Origin: Streptomyces xanthophaeus
GTDB taxonomy: Bacteria; Actinomycetota; Actinomycetes; Streptomycetales; Streptomycetaceae
Reading direction: 5' to 3'
NCBI RefSeq assembly: GCF_000725805.1
Contig: NZ_JOFT01000010.1
Span: 62,001-126,000, forward strand
DNA: 64,000 nucleotides
Of the stretch, positions 1 to 8,701 are shown piece by piece. Below the pieces are notes generated by a model. That model was not told where the DNA came from, did not search any database, and saw only the letters and a list, made by a program, of their open reading frames with translations. A program made the position numbers and the translations under genes. The stretch's first letter is position 1. Every line of letters begins with the position of its first letter.

Positions 1-2
1 CG

Positions 3-1391
3 GTGCGGCCGGGACGGCTCCGCCGCCACGGGAGCATGACGGGGCTGCTCCCGCTGCTGACCGCCGACGCGCTGGCCACCGTACTCACCACGACGGCCCT
101 GCCCGCACCCGCGCTGCCGGTCGCGGCCGCCCTGCCGGCCGCCGCGCTGCTCGCCGCGCTGAACGCCCGGGCCGGGCTGTACCGGCCGCGCCTGGCCCCC
201 TCCGCGCTGCTCGAACTGCCCGCGCTGGCCGGACGGTCCGCCGCCGTGTGGTGCGGGGCCGCGGCCGTGCTGGCCGCCGTCGACCCGGGCCGGTCCCTGG
301 GCTGGAGCGCGCTGCTCACCGCCGTCTGCCTGCAGACCGTCCTGGCCTGCGCGGGCCGCGGGGCCGTGAACCAGCTCCGCCGCCGGGCCGCCGTGCGCAG
401 GCCCGCCTCCGCCCTGGTGGTGGGGCCCGCCGCCGGGGCGAACGCGGTGGCCGCGGCCCTCCAGGGCCGCCCCGAGTACGGGCTGCGGCCGGTGGGCCTG
501 GCCGACACCCCCACCGCCGACGGCGATCCGCAGCAGGCCCGGCCTGGCGCCCTGCCGGTGCTCGCCACCCACGAGGACGTCCGGCGGGCGGTCATCCAGA
601 ACTCCGTCCGGCACGCCGTGTTCACCCGTCCGGCGGAAGCCGACGAACGCACCGCCTCCCTCGTCCGGCTCTTCCACGACCACGGCTGCCGGCTCTGGCT
701 CGCCGACCCGGCCGGTACCGCCAAGGTCACCGGCATGCGGGTGCCCTGCCCCGCCGACCAGCTGTGGGGGTACGCCGTACAGCCGCTGCTGCCGCGTCCC
801 GCGCGGCAGCTGGAACGCTGGACCAAGCGGGGCATCGACGGCCTGCTGGCCGCGCTCGCGCTGGTCGCCGCCGCCCCCGTGATGGGCGCCTGCGCCCTGG
901 CCGTGCGGCTCTGGGACGGGCCGGGTGTGATCTTCCGTCAGGAGCGCGTCGGCCTCTACGGGCGCCCCTTCACCCTGCTGAAGTTCCGTACCCTGCGCGC
1001 CGACGAGCACGAGGCCGCCACCCGCTGGACGGTGGCCGGAGACCGCCGGATGAGCGCGGTCGGCTCCTTCCTGCGCAAGTCCTCGCTGGACGAGCTGCCG
1101 CAGCTGTGGAACGTCGTACGGGGTGACATGAGCCTCGTCGGCCCGCGTCCCGAACGGCCCTTCTTCGTGGCCAAGTTCAGCACCGTCCACCCCGGCTACG
1201 AGGCCCGCCACCGGATGCCCGTCGGCATCACCGGACTGGCCCAGATCAACGGGCTGCGCGGGGACACCTCCATCGAGGACCGGGCCCGCTTCGACAACCA
1301 CTACATCGACACCTGGTCGCTGTGGCAGGACCTGTGGATCCTCGCCCGTACCGCGGCCTCCTTCTTCCGCTTCCGGCTGGGGGGCAGCTGA
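3..1391 (+). CDS. Polyprenyl glycosylphosphotransferase (initiating sugar transferase), 5' end possibly outside window
   Basis: Membrane enzyme expected to move a sugar-1-phosphate from a nucleotide sugar onto polyprenyl phosphate, the first step of surface polysaccharide assembly. The first ~125 residues contain several hydrophobic segments. A Rossmann-like stretch follows (~135-260, ALVVGPAAGANAV), then the bacterial sugar transferase domain (~275-460) with KRGIDG, FRQERVG, LLKFRT and DELPQLWNVVRGDMS, the family's conserved blocks. The frame is open to the left edge: GTG at 3 and ATG at 36 are both possible, and the ATG has its GGGAG too close, so the true start may be upstream. The stop overlaps the next ATG by one base (TGATG), implying translational coupling. 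The family call is firm; the sugar is unknown. Confidence 0.9.
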   Translation: MRPGRLRRHGSMTGLLPLLTADALATVLTTTALPAPALPVAAALPAAALLAALNARAGLYRPRLAPSALLELPALAGRSAAVWCGAAAVLAAVDPGRSLGWSALLTAVCLQTVLACAGRGAVNQLRRRAAVRRPASALVVGPAAGANAVAAALQGRPEYGLRPVGLADTPTADGDPQQARPGALPVLATHEDVRRAVIQNSVRHAVFTRPAEADERTASLVRLFHDHGCRLWLADPAGTAKVTGMRVPCPADQLWGYAVQPLLPRPARQLERWTKRGIDGLLAALALVAAAPVMGACALAVRLWDGPGVIFRQERVGLYGRPFTLLKFRTLRADEHEAATRWTVAGDRRMSAVGSFLRKSSLDELPQLWNVVRGDMSLVGPRPERPFFVAKFSTVHPGYEARHRMPVGITGLAQINGLRGDTSIEDRARFDNHYIDTWSLWQDLWILARTAASFFRFRLGGS

Positions 1392-2770
1392 TGAGCCTTG
1401 CCGTGGCCCTGAACGGCGTACGGCCCGATGTGCCGGCCCTGCTGCGCCGGCACTGGCCGCTGCTGCCGCTCGCCGCGACCGTGCTGTTCCTGCTCGCCCC
1501 GCTCCCGGCGGGCGACGCGACCGCCTCCGGCAAGGTGGGTCCGGCCGACGCCGCCTCGCTGCTGCTGGTCCTGGTCTGCGCGGTGCAGGCGCTGCGCGGC
1601 CGGGTGCGGACGCTGAGCCCGCTGGGCGTGCTCGTGCTCGGGATGCCCGCCGTGGGCCTGGCCGTCGCCACGGTGACCGCCGGGGACCCGTACGCGGCCC
1701 TGCCGGGCTTCGTGCGCTACCTCCAGGTCTTCGTGCTCGTCCCGGCGGCCGTGGTGCTGCTGGTGCGCGACGCCGGGGAGTTCCGGATCGCCGCCGGGTG
1801 CTTCGTGGTCCTGGCGCTGGTGCAGGGTGCGGTGGGCGTCGTGCAGTACGCGACCCACACCGGGGCCTCCTACCAGGGCGAGGACATCCGGGCCGTGGGC
1901 ACCTTCGGCCCCGGTGACGTCATGGGCATGGCCACGGTGGTGGCGTACGGGCTCGTGGTCGCGACCGCCGCCGCACTGGCGCCGGGGCTGCCGCGGCAGG
2001 TCCGGCGGATCTCCGGGGCGGCCGCCCTGCTGCTGGTGCTGCCCCTGGTGCTGTCCTTCAGCCGCGGCGCCTGGATCGCCACCCTCGGCGCCGCGGTGCT
2101 GGTGATGGGCCTCGCCGGGATCCGGCGGGCCCTGAAGGTCCTGCTCGCGCTGGCCGCGGCCGGGGTGGTCCTGGTGGGCGGGCTCGGGGTCGGCTCCGAG
2201 ATGGTCGCCGAACGGCTCGCCTCCATCACCCAGGTCTCCAGCGCCCCCGACCAGTCGGTGACCGACCGCTACACGATGTGGGCGGCCGCCGAGTCGATGT
2301 GGCGCGAGCGGCCCGCCGCCGGTGTGGGCCTCAAGGGCTTCCCGGCGCACCGGGACGGGCACTCCTCGCTGGGCCTGTCCTCCGGCAGCGACACCGCCGG
2401 CGCGGGACAGGCGTACATCCGCCAGCCGCTGCTCTCCCCGCACAACATGTACCTGCTGATCCTCAGCGAGCAGGGCCTGATCGGGCTGACCGCGCTGGCG
2501 GGCGGCTGGGCGCTGCTGCTGGCCGCGGGCATCCGCCGCCTCGCCTCCGGCGGGGGCGGCGCCGTCCGGGACTGCGGGCTGATCGCGACCGGGCTGTTCG
2601 TGTGGCAGCTCACCGACTTCCTCTACGCGGACATCGGCGGCCCGTCCACCGTCCTCACCGGGGTGATCATCGGTCTGGCCGCGTGGTGGGCCCTGCCGTC
2701 CCCCACCGGGGACGGCGCGCCCGGTGGCCCGGGCAGGCGCCCGGCCCTCGACGGGCCGGCGGCCCGGTGA
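1391..2770 (+). CDS. O-antigen ligase / Wzy-like polymerase family membrane protein
   Basis: A 459-residue polytopic membrane protein with about ten hydrophobic segments. It carries the ligase/polymerase signature region: a segment near residue 215 with LSFSRGAWI, then a large extracytoplasmic loop (~275-355) rich in D, R and H (DRYTMWAAAESMWRERP, LLSPHNMYLL), the usual place for catalytic residues in WaaL/Wzy-type proteins. In this context it probably polymerises or ligates lipid-linked polysaccharide repeat units at the outer face of the membrane. The ATG at 1391 is chosen because it overlaps the upstream stop and gives a hydrophobic N-terminus. The stop overlaps the next GTG by four bases. 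Ligase and polymerase cannot be told apart from sequence. Confidence 0.85.
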   Translation: MSLAVALNGVRPDVPALLRRHWPLLPLAATVLFLLAPLPAGDATASGKVGPADAASLLLVLVCAVQALRGRVRTLSPLGVLVLGMPAVGLAVATVTAGDPYAALPGFVRYLQVFVLVPAAVVLLVRDAGEFRIAAGCFVVLALVQGAVGVVQYATHTGASYQGEDIRAVGTFGPGDVMGMATVVAYGLVVATAAALAPGLPRQVRRISGAAALLLVLPLVLSFSRGAWIATLGAAVLVMGLAGIRRALKVLLALAAAGVVLVGGLGVGSEMVAERLASITQVSSAPDQSVTDRYTMWAAAESMWRERPAAGVGLKGFPAHRDGHSSLGLSSGSDTAGAGQAYIRQPLLSPHNMYLLILSEQGLIGLTALAGGWALLLAAGIRRLASGGGGAVRDCGLIATGLFVWQLTDFLYADIGGPSTVLTGVIIGLAAWWALPSPTGDGAPGGPGRRPALDGPAAR

Positions 2771-4743
2771 CCGATACGACGCCCTGGCGGCGGCCCGCGG
2801 CCGCGGCGACCGAGGTCGCCGCGACTGCGGGCCGTCCGCCGCATCCCCCCGAGCCGGGCCGGGCCGGGGGGCACGGCGCTGCCCTCGGCGCGACCGCCCC
2901 GGGGGCCCGGCAGGACGGGGGGCCGGCCGCCCCCGAGCCCGGCCGGGCCCCCGTCCTGCCGGGCCGCACCCGCGGCGCGGCAGGACCGGGCGGCCTGCGC
3001 AGGGCGGCGCACGCCACGGCGGGTCCGCCCGCCGGGGGCACCACGGCGCTGCGGCCCGCGGACGAACCGCAGCCGGGGCCGAAGCAGGGGCCGGGGCCGT
3101 CCGGACCGGCCGGGCCGCCCGCCGACCGGGGCGGCAACGCGCCCGCCCCGCTCGGCCGGTTCCTGGCGAAGGCGGCAGCCGTCACCGCCGTGCTGACCGC
3201 CGCCGGAGCGGTGTTCGGCCTGGTCCGCGACCAGACCATCGCGCACCTCTTCGGGGCCGGGCACGACAGCGACGCCTTCCTGATCGCCTGGACCGTGCCC
3301 GAGATGGCCTCGACGCTGCTCATCGAGGACGCCATGGCGCTGCTGATGGTGCCCGCCTTCAGCCACGCCCTGGCCAGGCGGGCCGCCAGCAGGGCGGGCC
3401 TCACCCGCAAGGAGGCCCGGGCGCAGGACCCCGTACGGCTGCTCTTGGGGGCGACCCTGCCGCGGCTCGCGGTCCTGCTGGCCGCGGTGGCCTCCGTACT
3501 GGTCCTCGCGGCGCCGCTGGTCGTCGCCGTCCTCGCGCCGGGCCTGCCGGACCCCGAACTGGCCGTCCAGTGCACCCGGCTGACCGCGCTGACCGTGCTC
3601 TCCTTCGGGATCGCCGGATACTTCAGCGCCGCCCTCAGAGCCCACCGCTCCTTCGTGCCGCCCGCCGCGATCTACGTCTCGTACAACGTCGGGATCATCG
3701 GGACGATGCTGGCCCTCCACACCCTGTGGGGGGTGCGGGCCGCCGCCGCGGGCGTGGCCGTCGGCGGTCTGCTGATGGTCCTCGTCCAGCTCCCCGCCTT
3801 CATCCGCAACGTGGGCTTCGGCCCGACCCGCCGCAAGGGCGCCCCCCGCAGCCAGCGCGACCGCGACCGGCCCACCCTCATCGCCTTCGGGGTCATCGCA
3901 CCCGTCATCTTCTTCGCCGTCTTCCGGCAGTCCCAGGTGCTGGTCGAGCGGTTCCTCGCCGCCTCCCTGCCCTCCGGGGCGATCTCGCACCTCAACTACG
4001 CGCAGAAGGTCGCGCAGATGCCGATGGTGCTCTCCCTGATGATCTGCACCGTCACCTTCCCGGTGGTGGCCCAGGCCATGGCCGCCGGGGAGCGGGAGAA
4101 GGCCCGGCGCCGCGTCGAACAGGACCTCGCCCTCGCCTCCCTCGCCGTCCTGATGGGCACCGCCCTGGTCATCGGGTACGCACCGCAGATCATCCAGGTC
4201 CTCTTCGAACGGGGCGCCTTCACCCACCAGGACACCCTCGCCACCGCCTCCGTCATGCGGGTCTACGGACTCGGACTCCTCGGCCACTGCCTCGTCGGGG
4301 CACTGTCCCGGCCCTTCTTCTCGACCGCCCGGCCCATCTGGTTCCCGGCGTTCGCGATGGGCGCCGGACTGCTCGTCAACATCGTGGCCGGAGCCCTCGC
4401 CGTCACCTGGTGGGGCACCTACGGCATCGCCGCCGCCAACGCTGCCGGCATCACCACCACCGCCGCCCTGCTGCTCACCGGACTCGGCTCCCGGATCATC
4501 GCCATCCAGGTCCGCCAGGTCGCCGTCAGCATCGGACGGCTCGCCGTCTCCGCGGCGGCGGCCTGCGCCACCGGCTGGATCGCGGGGCCGATGATCCCCG
4601 ACCCGATGCTCAGCGCCGCCCTCGGCTGCCTCCTGGTCCCGGCCATGTTCGGGGCCACCGGCACGGCCATACGGGCCCTCGAAGTCACCTCCCTGCCCGC
4701 CCAGATGTCCCAGCTCACCCAGAGGTTCCGCAATGCCCGCTGA
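2767..4743 (+). CDS. MurJ/MviN (Wzx-like) lipid-linked flippase
   Basis: A 658-residue protein of the MOP flippase superfamily. Residues 1-135 are Pro/Ala/Gly-rich and probably disordered. The rest is a MurJ-type domain with about 14 hydrophobic segments and family blocks such as FGLVRDQTIAHLFGAG, EDAMALLMVPAF and LFERGAFT. Inside an exopolysaccharide cluster it is more likely to flip the lipid-linked repeat unit made by the neighbouring enzymes than to be the housekeeping lipid II flippase, but that is inference. The GTG at 2767 overlaps the upstream stop (GTGA). The 3' end overlaps the deacetylase gene by 11 bases. Confidence 0.88.
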   Translation: MTDTTPWRRPAAAATEVAATAGRPPHPPEPGRAGGHGAALGATAPGARQDGGPAAPEPGRAPVLPGRTRGAAGPGGLRRAAHATAGPPAGGTTALRPADEPQPGPKQGPGPSGPAGPPADRGGNAPAPLGRFLAKAAAVTAVLTAAGAVFGLVRDQTIAHLFGAGHDSDAFLIAWTVPEMASTLLIEDAMALLMVPAFSHALARRAASRAGLTRKEARAQDPVRLLLGATLPRLAVLLAAVASVLVLAAPLVVAVLAPGLPDPELAVQCTRLTALTVLSFGIAGYFSAALRAHRSFVPPAAIYVSYNVGIIGTMLALHTLWGVRAAAAGVAVGGLLMVLVQLPAFIRNVGFGPTRRKGAPRSQRDRDRPTLIAFGVIAPVIFFAVFRQSQVLVERFLAASLPSGAISHLNYAQKVAQMPMVLSLMICTVTFPVVAQAMAAGEREKARRRVEQDLALASLAVLMGTALVIGYAPQIIQVLFERGAFTHQDTLATASVMRVYGLGLLGHCLVGALSRPFFSTARPIWFPAFAMGAGLLVNIVAGALAVTWWGTYGIAAANAAGITTTAALLLTGLGSRIIAIQVRQVAVSIGRLAVSAAAACATGWIAGPMIPDPMLSAALGCLLVPAMFGATGTAIRALEVTSLPAQMSQLTQRFRNAR

Positions 4744-5509
4744 CACCGACACGGCGCCCGCCGCCGTCGTGGGCCCCGCCCGCCGGACCGCTTCGCCGTG
4801 GGTCCTGATGTACCACTCGGTCGCCGAGTTCACCGACCCCGCCGAAGACCCGTACGGGATCACCGTCACCCCCCGGACCCTGGAGGCCCAGCTGCTGTGG
4901 CTGCGCTCGCGCGGTCTGCGCGGGGTGTCGGTCGGCGAGCTGCTCCGGGCCCGCGCGGCCGGGCGCGGCGACGGCCTGGTCGGGCTGACCTTCGACGACG
5001 GGTACACCGACTACCTGACCCGTGCGCTGCCCCTGCTGCGCCGCTACGACTGCACCTCCACCCTCTTCGTGCTGCCCGGGCGGCTCGGCGTGGACAACGT
5101 GTGGGACCCGCTGGGGCCGCGCAAGTCCCTGCTCACCGCCGAGGGGATCCGCGAAGTCGCCGCCGCGGGGCAGGAGATCGGCTCGCACGGGCTGCTCCAC
5201 CAGGACCTCACGGCCGCCTCCGACGACGTGCTCCTCCAGGAGCTTCGCGGGAGCCGGGACCTGCTGCGCGAGCTGACCGGGACCCTGCCCGAGGGCTTCT
5301 GCTACCCGTACGGGCACCTCGACGCCAGGGTCGTCGACGCCACCCGGGCCGCCGGATACGGGTACGCCTGCGCCATCGACCCCGGACGGCTGGCGGGCCC
5401 GCACGCCCTGCCCCGTACGCACGTCAGCCAGGCGGACGGCGGCGCCCGGCTGCGGATCAAGCAGCTGCGCCACCAGGCGCGGGAGCTGCGGCGGGCGGTG
5501 CACCGGTGA
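4733..5509 (+). CDS. Polysaccharide deacetylase (NodB homology domain, CE4)
   Basis: A 258-residue protein with the NodB/CE4 fold. It starts with WVLMYHSV, has the metal-site motif LTFDDGYTDY (motif 1, two Asp) near residue 86, and EIGSHGLLH (motif 2, metal-binding His) near 145, followed by FCYPYGHLD. The family removes N-acetyl groups from amino sugars of polysaccharides. No signal peptide is visible, so it may act on a cytoplasmic or membrane-associated intermediate. It overlaps the flippase gene by 11 bases and the next gene by four (GTGA), so it is part of one operon for surface polysaccharide synthesis. Confidence 0.9.
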   Translation: MPADTDTAPAAVVGPARRTASPWVLMYHSVAEFTDPAEDPYGITVTPRTLEAQLLWLRSRGLRGVSVGELLRARAAGRGDGLVGLTFDDGYTDYLTRALPLLRRYDCTSTLFVLPGRLGVDNVWDPLGPRKSLLTAEGIREVAAAGQEIGSHGLLHQDLTAASDDVLLQELRGSRDLLRELTGTLPEGFCYPYGHLDARVVDATRAAGYGYACAIDPGRLAGPHALPRTHVSQADGGARLRIKQLRHQARELRRAVHR

Positions 5510-6735
5510 AGGAGGTCAAGGCACTCCACATCATCACCGGGCTCGGCGTCGGCGGGGCCGAACAGCAACTGCGGCTGCTGCTGCGGCACCTGCCGATGCA
5601 GAGCGACGTGCTCACCCTGACCAATCCCGGGCCGGTGGCCGAGGGGCTGCGGGCCGACGGGGTCCGGGTCGTGCACCTGGGGATGCAGGGCAACAGGGAC
5701 CTCGGGGCGCTGCCGCGGCTGGTGAAGTTCATCCGGCGCGGCCGCTACGACCTCGTGCACACCCACCTGTACCGGGCCTGCGTCTACGGGCGCCTGGCAG
5801 CCCGGCTCGCAGGGGTCGGGGCGACCGTGGCCACCGAACACTCCCTCGGCGAGGGCGAGATCGAGGGCCGGCCGCTGTCGGGCGGGGTCCGGGCGCTGTA
5901 CCTGGCCAGTGAGCGCCTGGGAGCCGCGACCGTGGCCGTCTCGGACACCGTGGCCGCCCGGCTGGAAGGATGGGGGGTGCCGGCCGCGCGGGTGCATGTC
6001 GTACCGAACGGGATCGAGGCCGTCCGCTTCCGCTTCGACGAAGGGGTGCGCCGCGCCACCCGGGCCCGCAGCGGGCTGCCCGAACGGGCCTTCGTGGTCG
6101 GCGGGGTCGGCCGGCTGGTGCCCGGCAAGCGGTTCGACGTCCTCGTACGGGCCGTCGCCGCGCTGCCGGGGGCGCACCTGCTGCTGGTGGGGGACGGGCC
6201 CGAGCGTGCGGCGCTGCGCCGGCTCGCCGGGGAGCTCGGCGTACAGAACCGGATCCACCTGCTCGGGGAGCGCGACCCGCTGGGCGACAGTGCGGACGGC
6301 CGCACCCCCGGGATCCCGGCGCTGCTGGCCGCGATGGACGTCTTCGTGTCCCCCTCGCGCGAGGAGGCCTTCGGGCTCGCCGTGGTCGAGGCGCTGGCCG
6401 CCGGGCTCCCGGTCCTGCACGTCACCTGCCCGGCCGTCGACGACCTGCCCGCGGACGAGGCCCCCGGCGCCCGCCGCATCGGGCCGGGTACGGAGGAACT
6501 CGTCGCGGCCCTGCGCGGCCACATGGAGGCGGGGGCCCGGCGCCTCCCGCCGCCGCCGGTGGTCCGCCGCTACGACATCGCCGGCAGCGCCCGCCGGCTC
6601 CTGGACGTCTACGCCCTCGCGCTGGCCACCGGTCCCGAGCCCGCGCCCCGTCCGGCCGCGGGGCCCGGTCTGCCCGCGGCCGGGCCCTCGCCCGAGGGCA
6701 CGGCCCGCGCCGGCACCGGTAACGGAACCGGCTGA
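5506..6735 (+). CDS. Glycosyltransferase family 4
   Basis: A 409-residue GT-B glycosyltransferase. The N-terminal domain begins HIITGLGVGGAEQQL, the usual GT4 glycine-rich loop. The C-terminal nucleotide-sugar domain has GGVGRLVPGKRFD near residue 200 and the E-x7-E motif in SPSREEAFGLAVVEALAAG near 285. It should transfer one sugar to the growing lipid-linked chain at the cytoplasmic face. The GTG at 5506 overlaps the deacetylase stop and puts the glycine-rich loop at the normal distance from the N-terminus. The last ~35 residues are Pro/Ala/Gly-rich. Donor and acceptor are unknown. Confidence 0.9.
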   Translation: MKEVKALHIITGLGVGGAEQQLRLLLRHLPMQSDVLTLTNPGPVAEGLRADGVRVVHLGMQGNRDLGALPRLVKFIRRGRYDLVHTHLYRACVYGRLAARLAGVGATVATEHSLGEGEIEGRPLSGGVRALYLASERLGAATVAVSDTVAARLEGWGVPAARVHVVPNGIEAVRFRFDEGVRRATRARSGLPERAFVVGGVGRLVPGKRFDVLVRAVAALPGAHLLLVGDGPERAALRRLAGELGVQNRIHLLGERDPLGDSADGRTPGIPALLAAMDVFVSPSREEAFGLAVVEALAAGLPVLHVTCPAVDDLPADEAPGARRIGPGTEELVAALRGHMEAGARRLPPPPVVRRYDIAGSARRLLDVYALALATGPEPAPRPAAGPGLPAAGPSPEGTARAGTGNGTG

Positions 6736-6807
6736 TCCATCCCCGTCCCGGCAGGGGTCCCGGCCGGGACCCGAAGAACTCCCCTCCACCAGGAAGCGAG
6801 CACGCTC

Positions 6808-7521
6808 ATGGCCGACACCGCCGACCAGAAGAAGTCCGACCACCGCTCCGAGAAGAAGAGGCCGCTGCGACGGCTGCCGAAGCCCCCCGCATGGTGGCCG
6901 CTGCCCGTGTGCGCCGCGCTGGGCCTGGCCGCGGGCGGGGCGTACGGGGTGCTCAAGGCCCCCGAGTACGCCGCCACCAGCTACGTCGTCGCCGTGCCGG
7001 ACGACACCACCGAACCGGCCACCGCCCTCGGCTTCGCGCAGGCCTACGCCCGCATCGCGACCAGCAGTTCCACGCTCGCCTACGCCCAGCCCCGCGCGGG
7101 CCTCACCACCCGGCAGCTGCGCACCCAGGTGCGGGCCGAGACCTCCCCCGAGTCCCCGATGATCGCCATCACCGGAACCTCCAAGAGCCCGGCCGAGGCC
7201 GCCGACATCGCCAACGCGGTGGCCGACGCCCTGTCCCTGAGCAGCAATCAGGCCGCCAAGAACACCGGGGTCCAGCTGCTGCTCTTCAACCAGGCCGTGG
7301 CCCCGTCCGACCCGGCCTCGCCCTCCGCCCCCGTCAGCGGCGCCGTCGGGCTGTGCGCCGGAGGGCTGCTGGGCGGGCTGTGGCTGCTGGCCCGGCCGGG
7401 CCGCGCCCGCCGCCAGGAACGCACCGACGGGTCCGTGGCCGCCCCGGCGGTCGAGGAGTACGCGACGCTCCCGGCCCAGGGCGAGCACACCGAGACCAAG
7501 GAGAAGGAGTCCGTGCGATGA
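6808..7521 (+). CDS. Wzz/CapA-like chain-length determinant protein
   Basis: A 237-residue membrane protein with a basic cytoplasmic N-terminus, a TM helix at ~30-50, an extracytoplasmic domain with the Wzz-type features (PEYAATSYVVAV, a region of coils, and the P-rich VAPSDPASPSAP just before the second helix) and a second TM helix at ~172-195. It lacks a tyrosine-kinase domain. Such proteins set polysaccharide chain length or help export. ATG 6808 is preceded by AGGA 13 bases upstream. It is separated from the glycosyltransferase gene by 72 bases and overlaps the next gene by four (ATGA). Confidence 0.78.
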   Translation: MADTADQKKSDHRSEKKRPLRRLPKPPAWWPLPVCAALGLAAGGAYGVLKAPEYAATSYVVAVPDDTTEPATALGFAQAYARIATSSSTLAYAQPRAGLTTRQLRTQVRAETSPESPMIAITGTSKSPAEAADIANAVADALSLSSNQAAKNTGVQLLLFNQAVAPSDPASPSAPVSGAVGLCAGGLLGGLWLLARPGRARRQERTDGSVAAPAVEEYATLPAQGEHTETKEKESVR

Positions 7522-8660
7522 GTGCGGGCTCCACCGGGGCCCTGTCGGTGACGCTATGCCGCGACCCCCGGCAGTTCGCCGCGCTCCAGGAGCCGTGGAA
7601 CCGGCTCGTCCGCAGCTGCCCCACCGCCACCCCGTTCCAGAGCCACGCCTGGCTGCACTCCTGGTGGCTGTCGTACGGCAAGGACGGCCGGCTGCGGATC
7701 CTGCTCGTACGGCGCGGTGAGGAACTGGTCGGCGCGGCCGCGCTGATGCTCGTGCACCGGCCGCTGCCGCTGCTGGTGCCGCTCGGGGGGCCCATCACCG
7801 ACTACTTCGACGTGCTCGTGGCCGCGGACCACGCCGAGCAGGTCGTCCCGGCGCTGGCCCGCGGGCTGCACCGGGCGGCCCGGGGCGCGGTCGTGGACCT
7901 GCGGGAGGTGCGGCCCGGCGCGGCCGCCGAGGCGCTCTACGGGCAGTGGCCCGGGGTGCGCGCCGCCCTCACCGACTCCACGTGCATGGAGCTGCCCGCG
8001 CTGCCCTTCGACGAGCTGGTCAAGCGGATGCCGGCCTCCGGGGGCCAGCGGGTGCGGGCCAAGCTCCGCAAGACCGACGCGGCCGGGATCGAGGCGCACG
8101 AGGCCACCGAGGCCGAAGTGCCGGGCGCCGTACGGACGCTGCTGCGGCTGCACGAGAAGCAGTGGCGCGGCCGCGGTGTGACCCCCGAGCACCTGAGGCC
8201 CCGCTTCGCGGAGCACCTGACCCGGGCCACCCGGCGGATGGTGCGCACCGGGGAGGCCCGGCTGACGGAGTTCCGCCTCGACGGGGAACCGGTGGCGGCC
8301 AACGTCACGCTGCTGTCGGCGGGGATGAGCGGCGGCTACCTCTACGGGGCCGACCCGGACCTGCGGTCGCGCAAGGTGGACGTGGCGACGCTGCTGCTGC
8401 GCCACGACGTCGGGCGGGCGCTCGCCGACGGCCGCCCGGTGGTGAGCTTCCTGCGGGGCAGCGAACCGTACAAGAACCACTGGCGGCCCGAGACGGTCGT
8501 CAGCCGGCGGTTCCTGCTGGCCACGACCGCGCTCGCGCCCCTGCTGCGGCTGCACGAGTCACAGCTGACGGGGCGCGAGCGGGCGGTGGACGCACTGCGG
8601 GAGACGCTGCCGGCGGCCCGGGACTGGCGGGCGCGGATCAACGAACTCCGGGTCCGGTGA
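7518..8660 (+). CDS. GNAT-fold acyltransferase, CelD/FemAB-like
   Basis: A 380-residue protein of the BioF2-like/CelD (FemAB-related) acetyltransferase group. It has the typical opening (EPWNRLVRSCPTATPFQSHAWL), a central KLRKTDAAGIEAHEATEAE region and the C-terminal GNAT half with LDGEPVAANVTLLS and FLRGSEPYKNHW. Members are frequent in bacterial exopolysaccharide clusters, where they are thought to acylate the glycan or its precursor. The ATG overlaps the upstream stop (ATGA). It is the last gene of the + strand operon; the following gene is convergent, 41 bases away. Confidence 0.82.
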   Translation: MSAGSTGALSVTLCRDPRQFAALQEPWNRLVRSCPTATPFQSHAWLHSWWLSYGKDGRLRILLVRRGEELVGAAALMLVHRPLPLLVPLGGPITDYFDVLVAADHAEQVVPALARGLHRAARGAVVDLREVRPGAAAEALYGQWPGVRAALTDSTCMELPALPFDELVKRMPASGGQRVRAKLRKTDAAGIEAHEATEAEVPGAVRTLLRLHEKQWRGRGVTPEHLRPRFAEHLTRATRRMVRTGEARLTEFRLDGEPVAANVTLLSAGMSGGYLYGADPDLRSRKVDVATLLLRHDVGRALADGRPVVSFLRGSEPYKNHWRPETVVSRRFLLATTALAPLLRLHESQLTGRERAVDALRETLPAARDWRARINELRVR

Positions 8661-8701
8661 CCGTGCCCGCGCCCGTCTCCGCGCGCCCGCCGGGGCGCCG
8701 C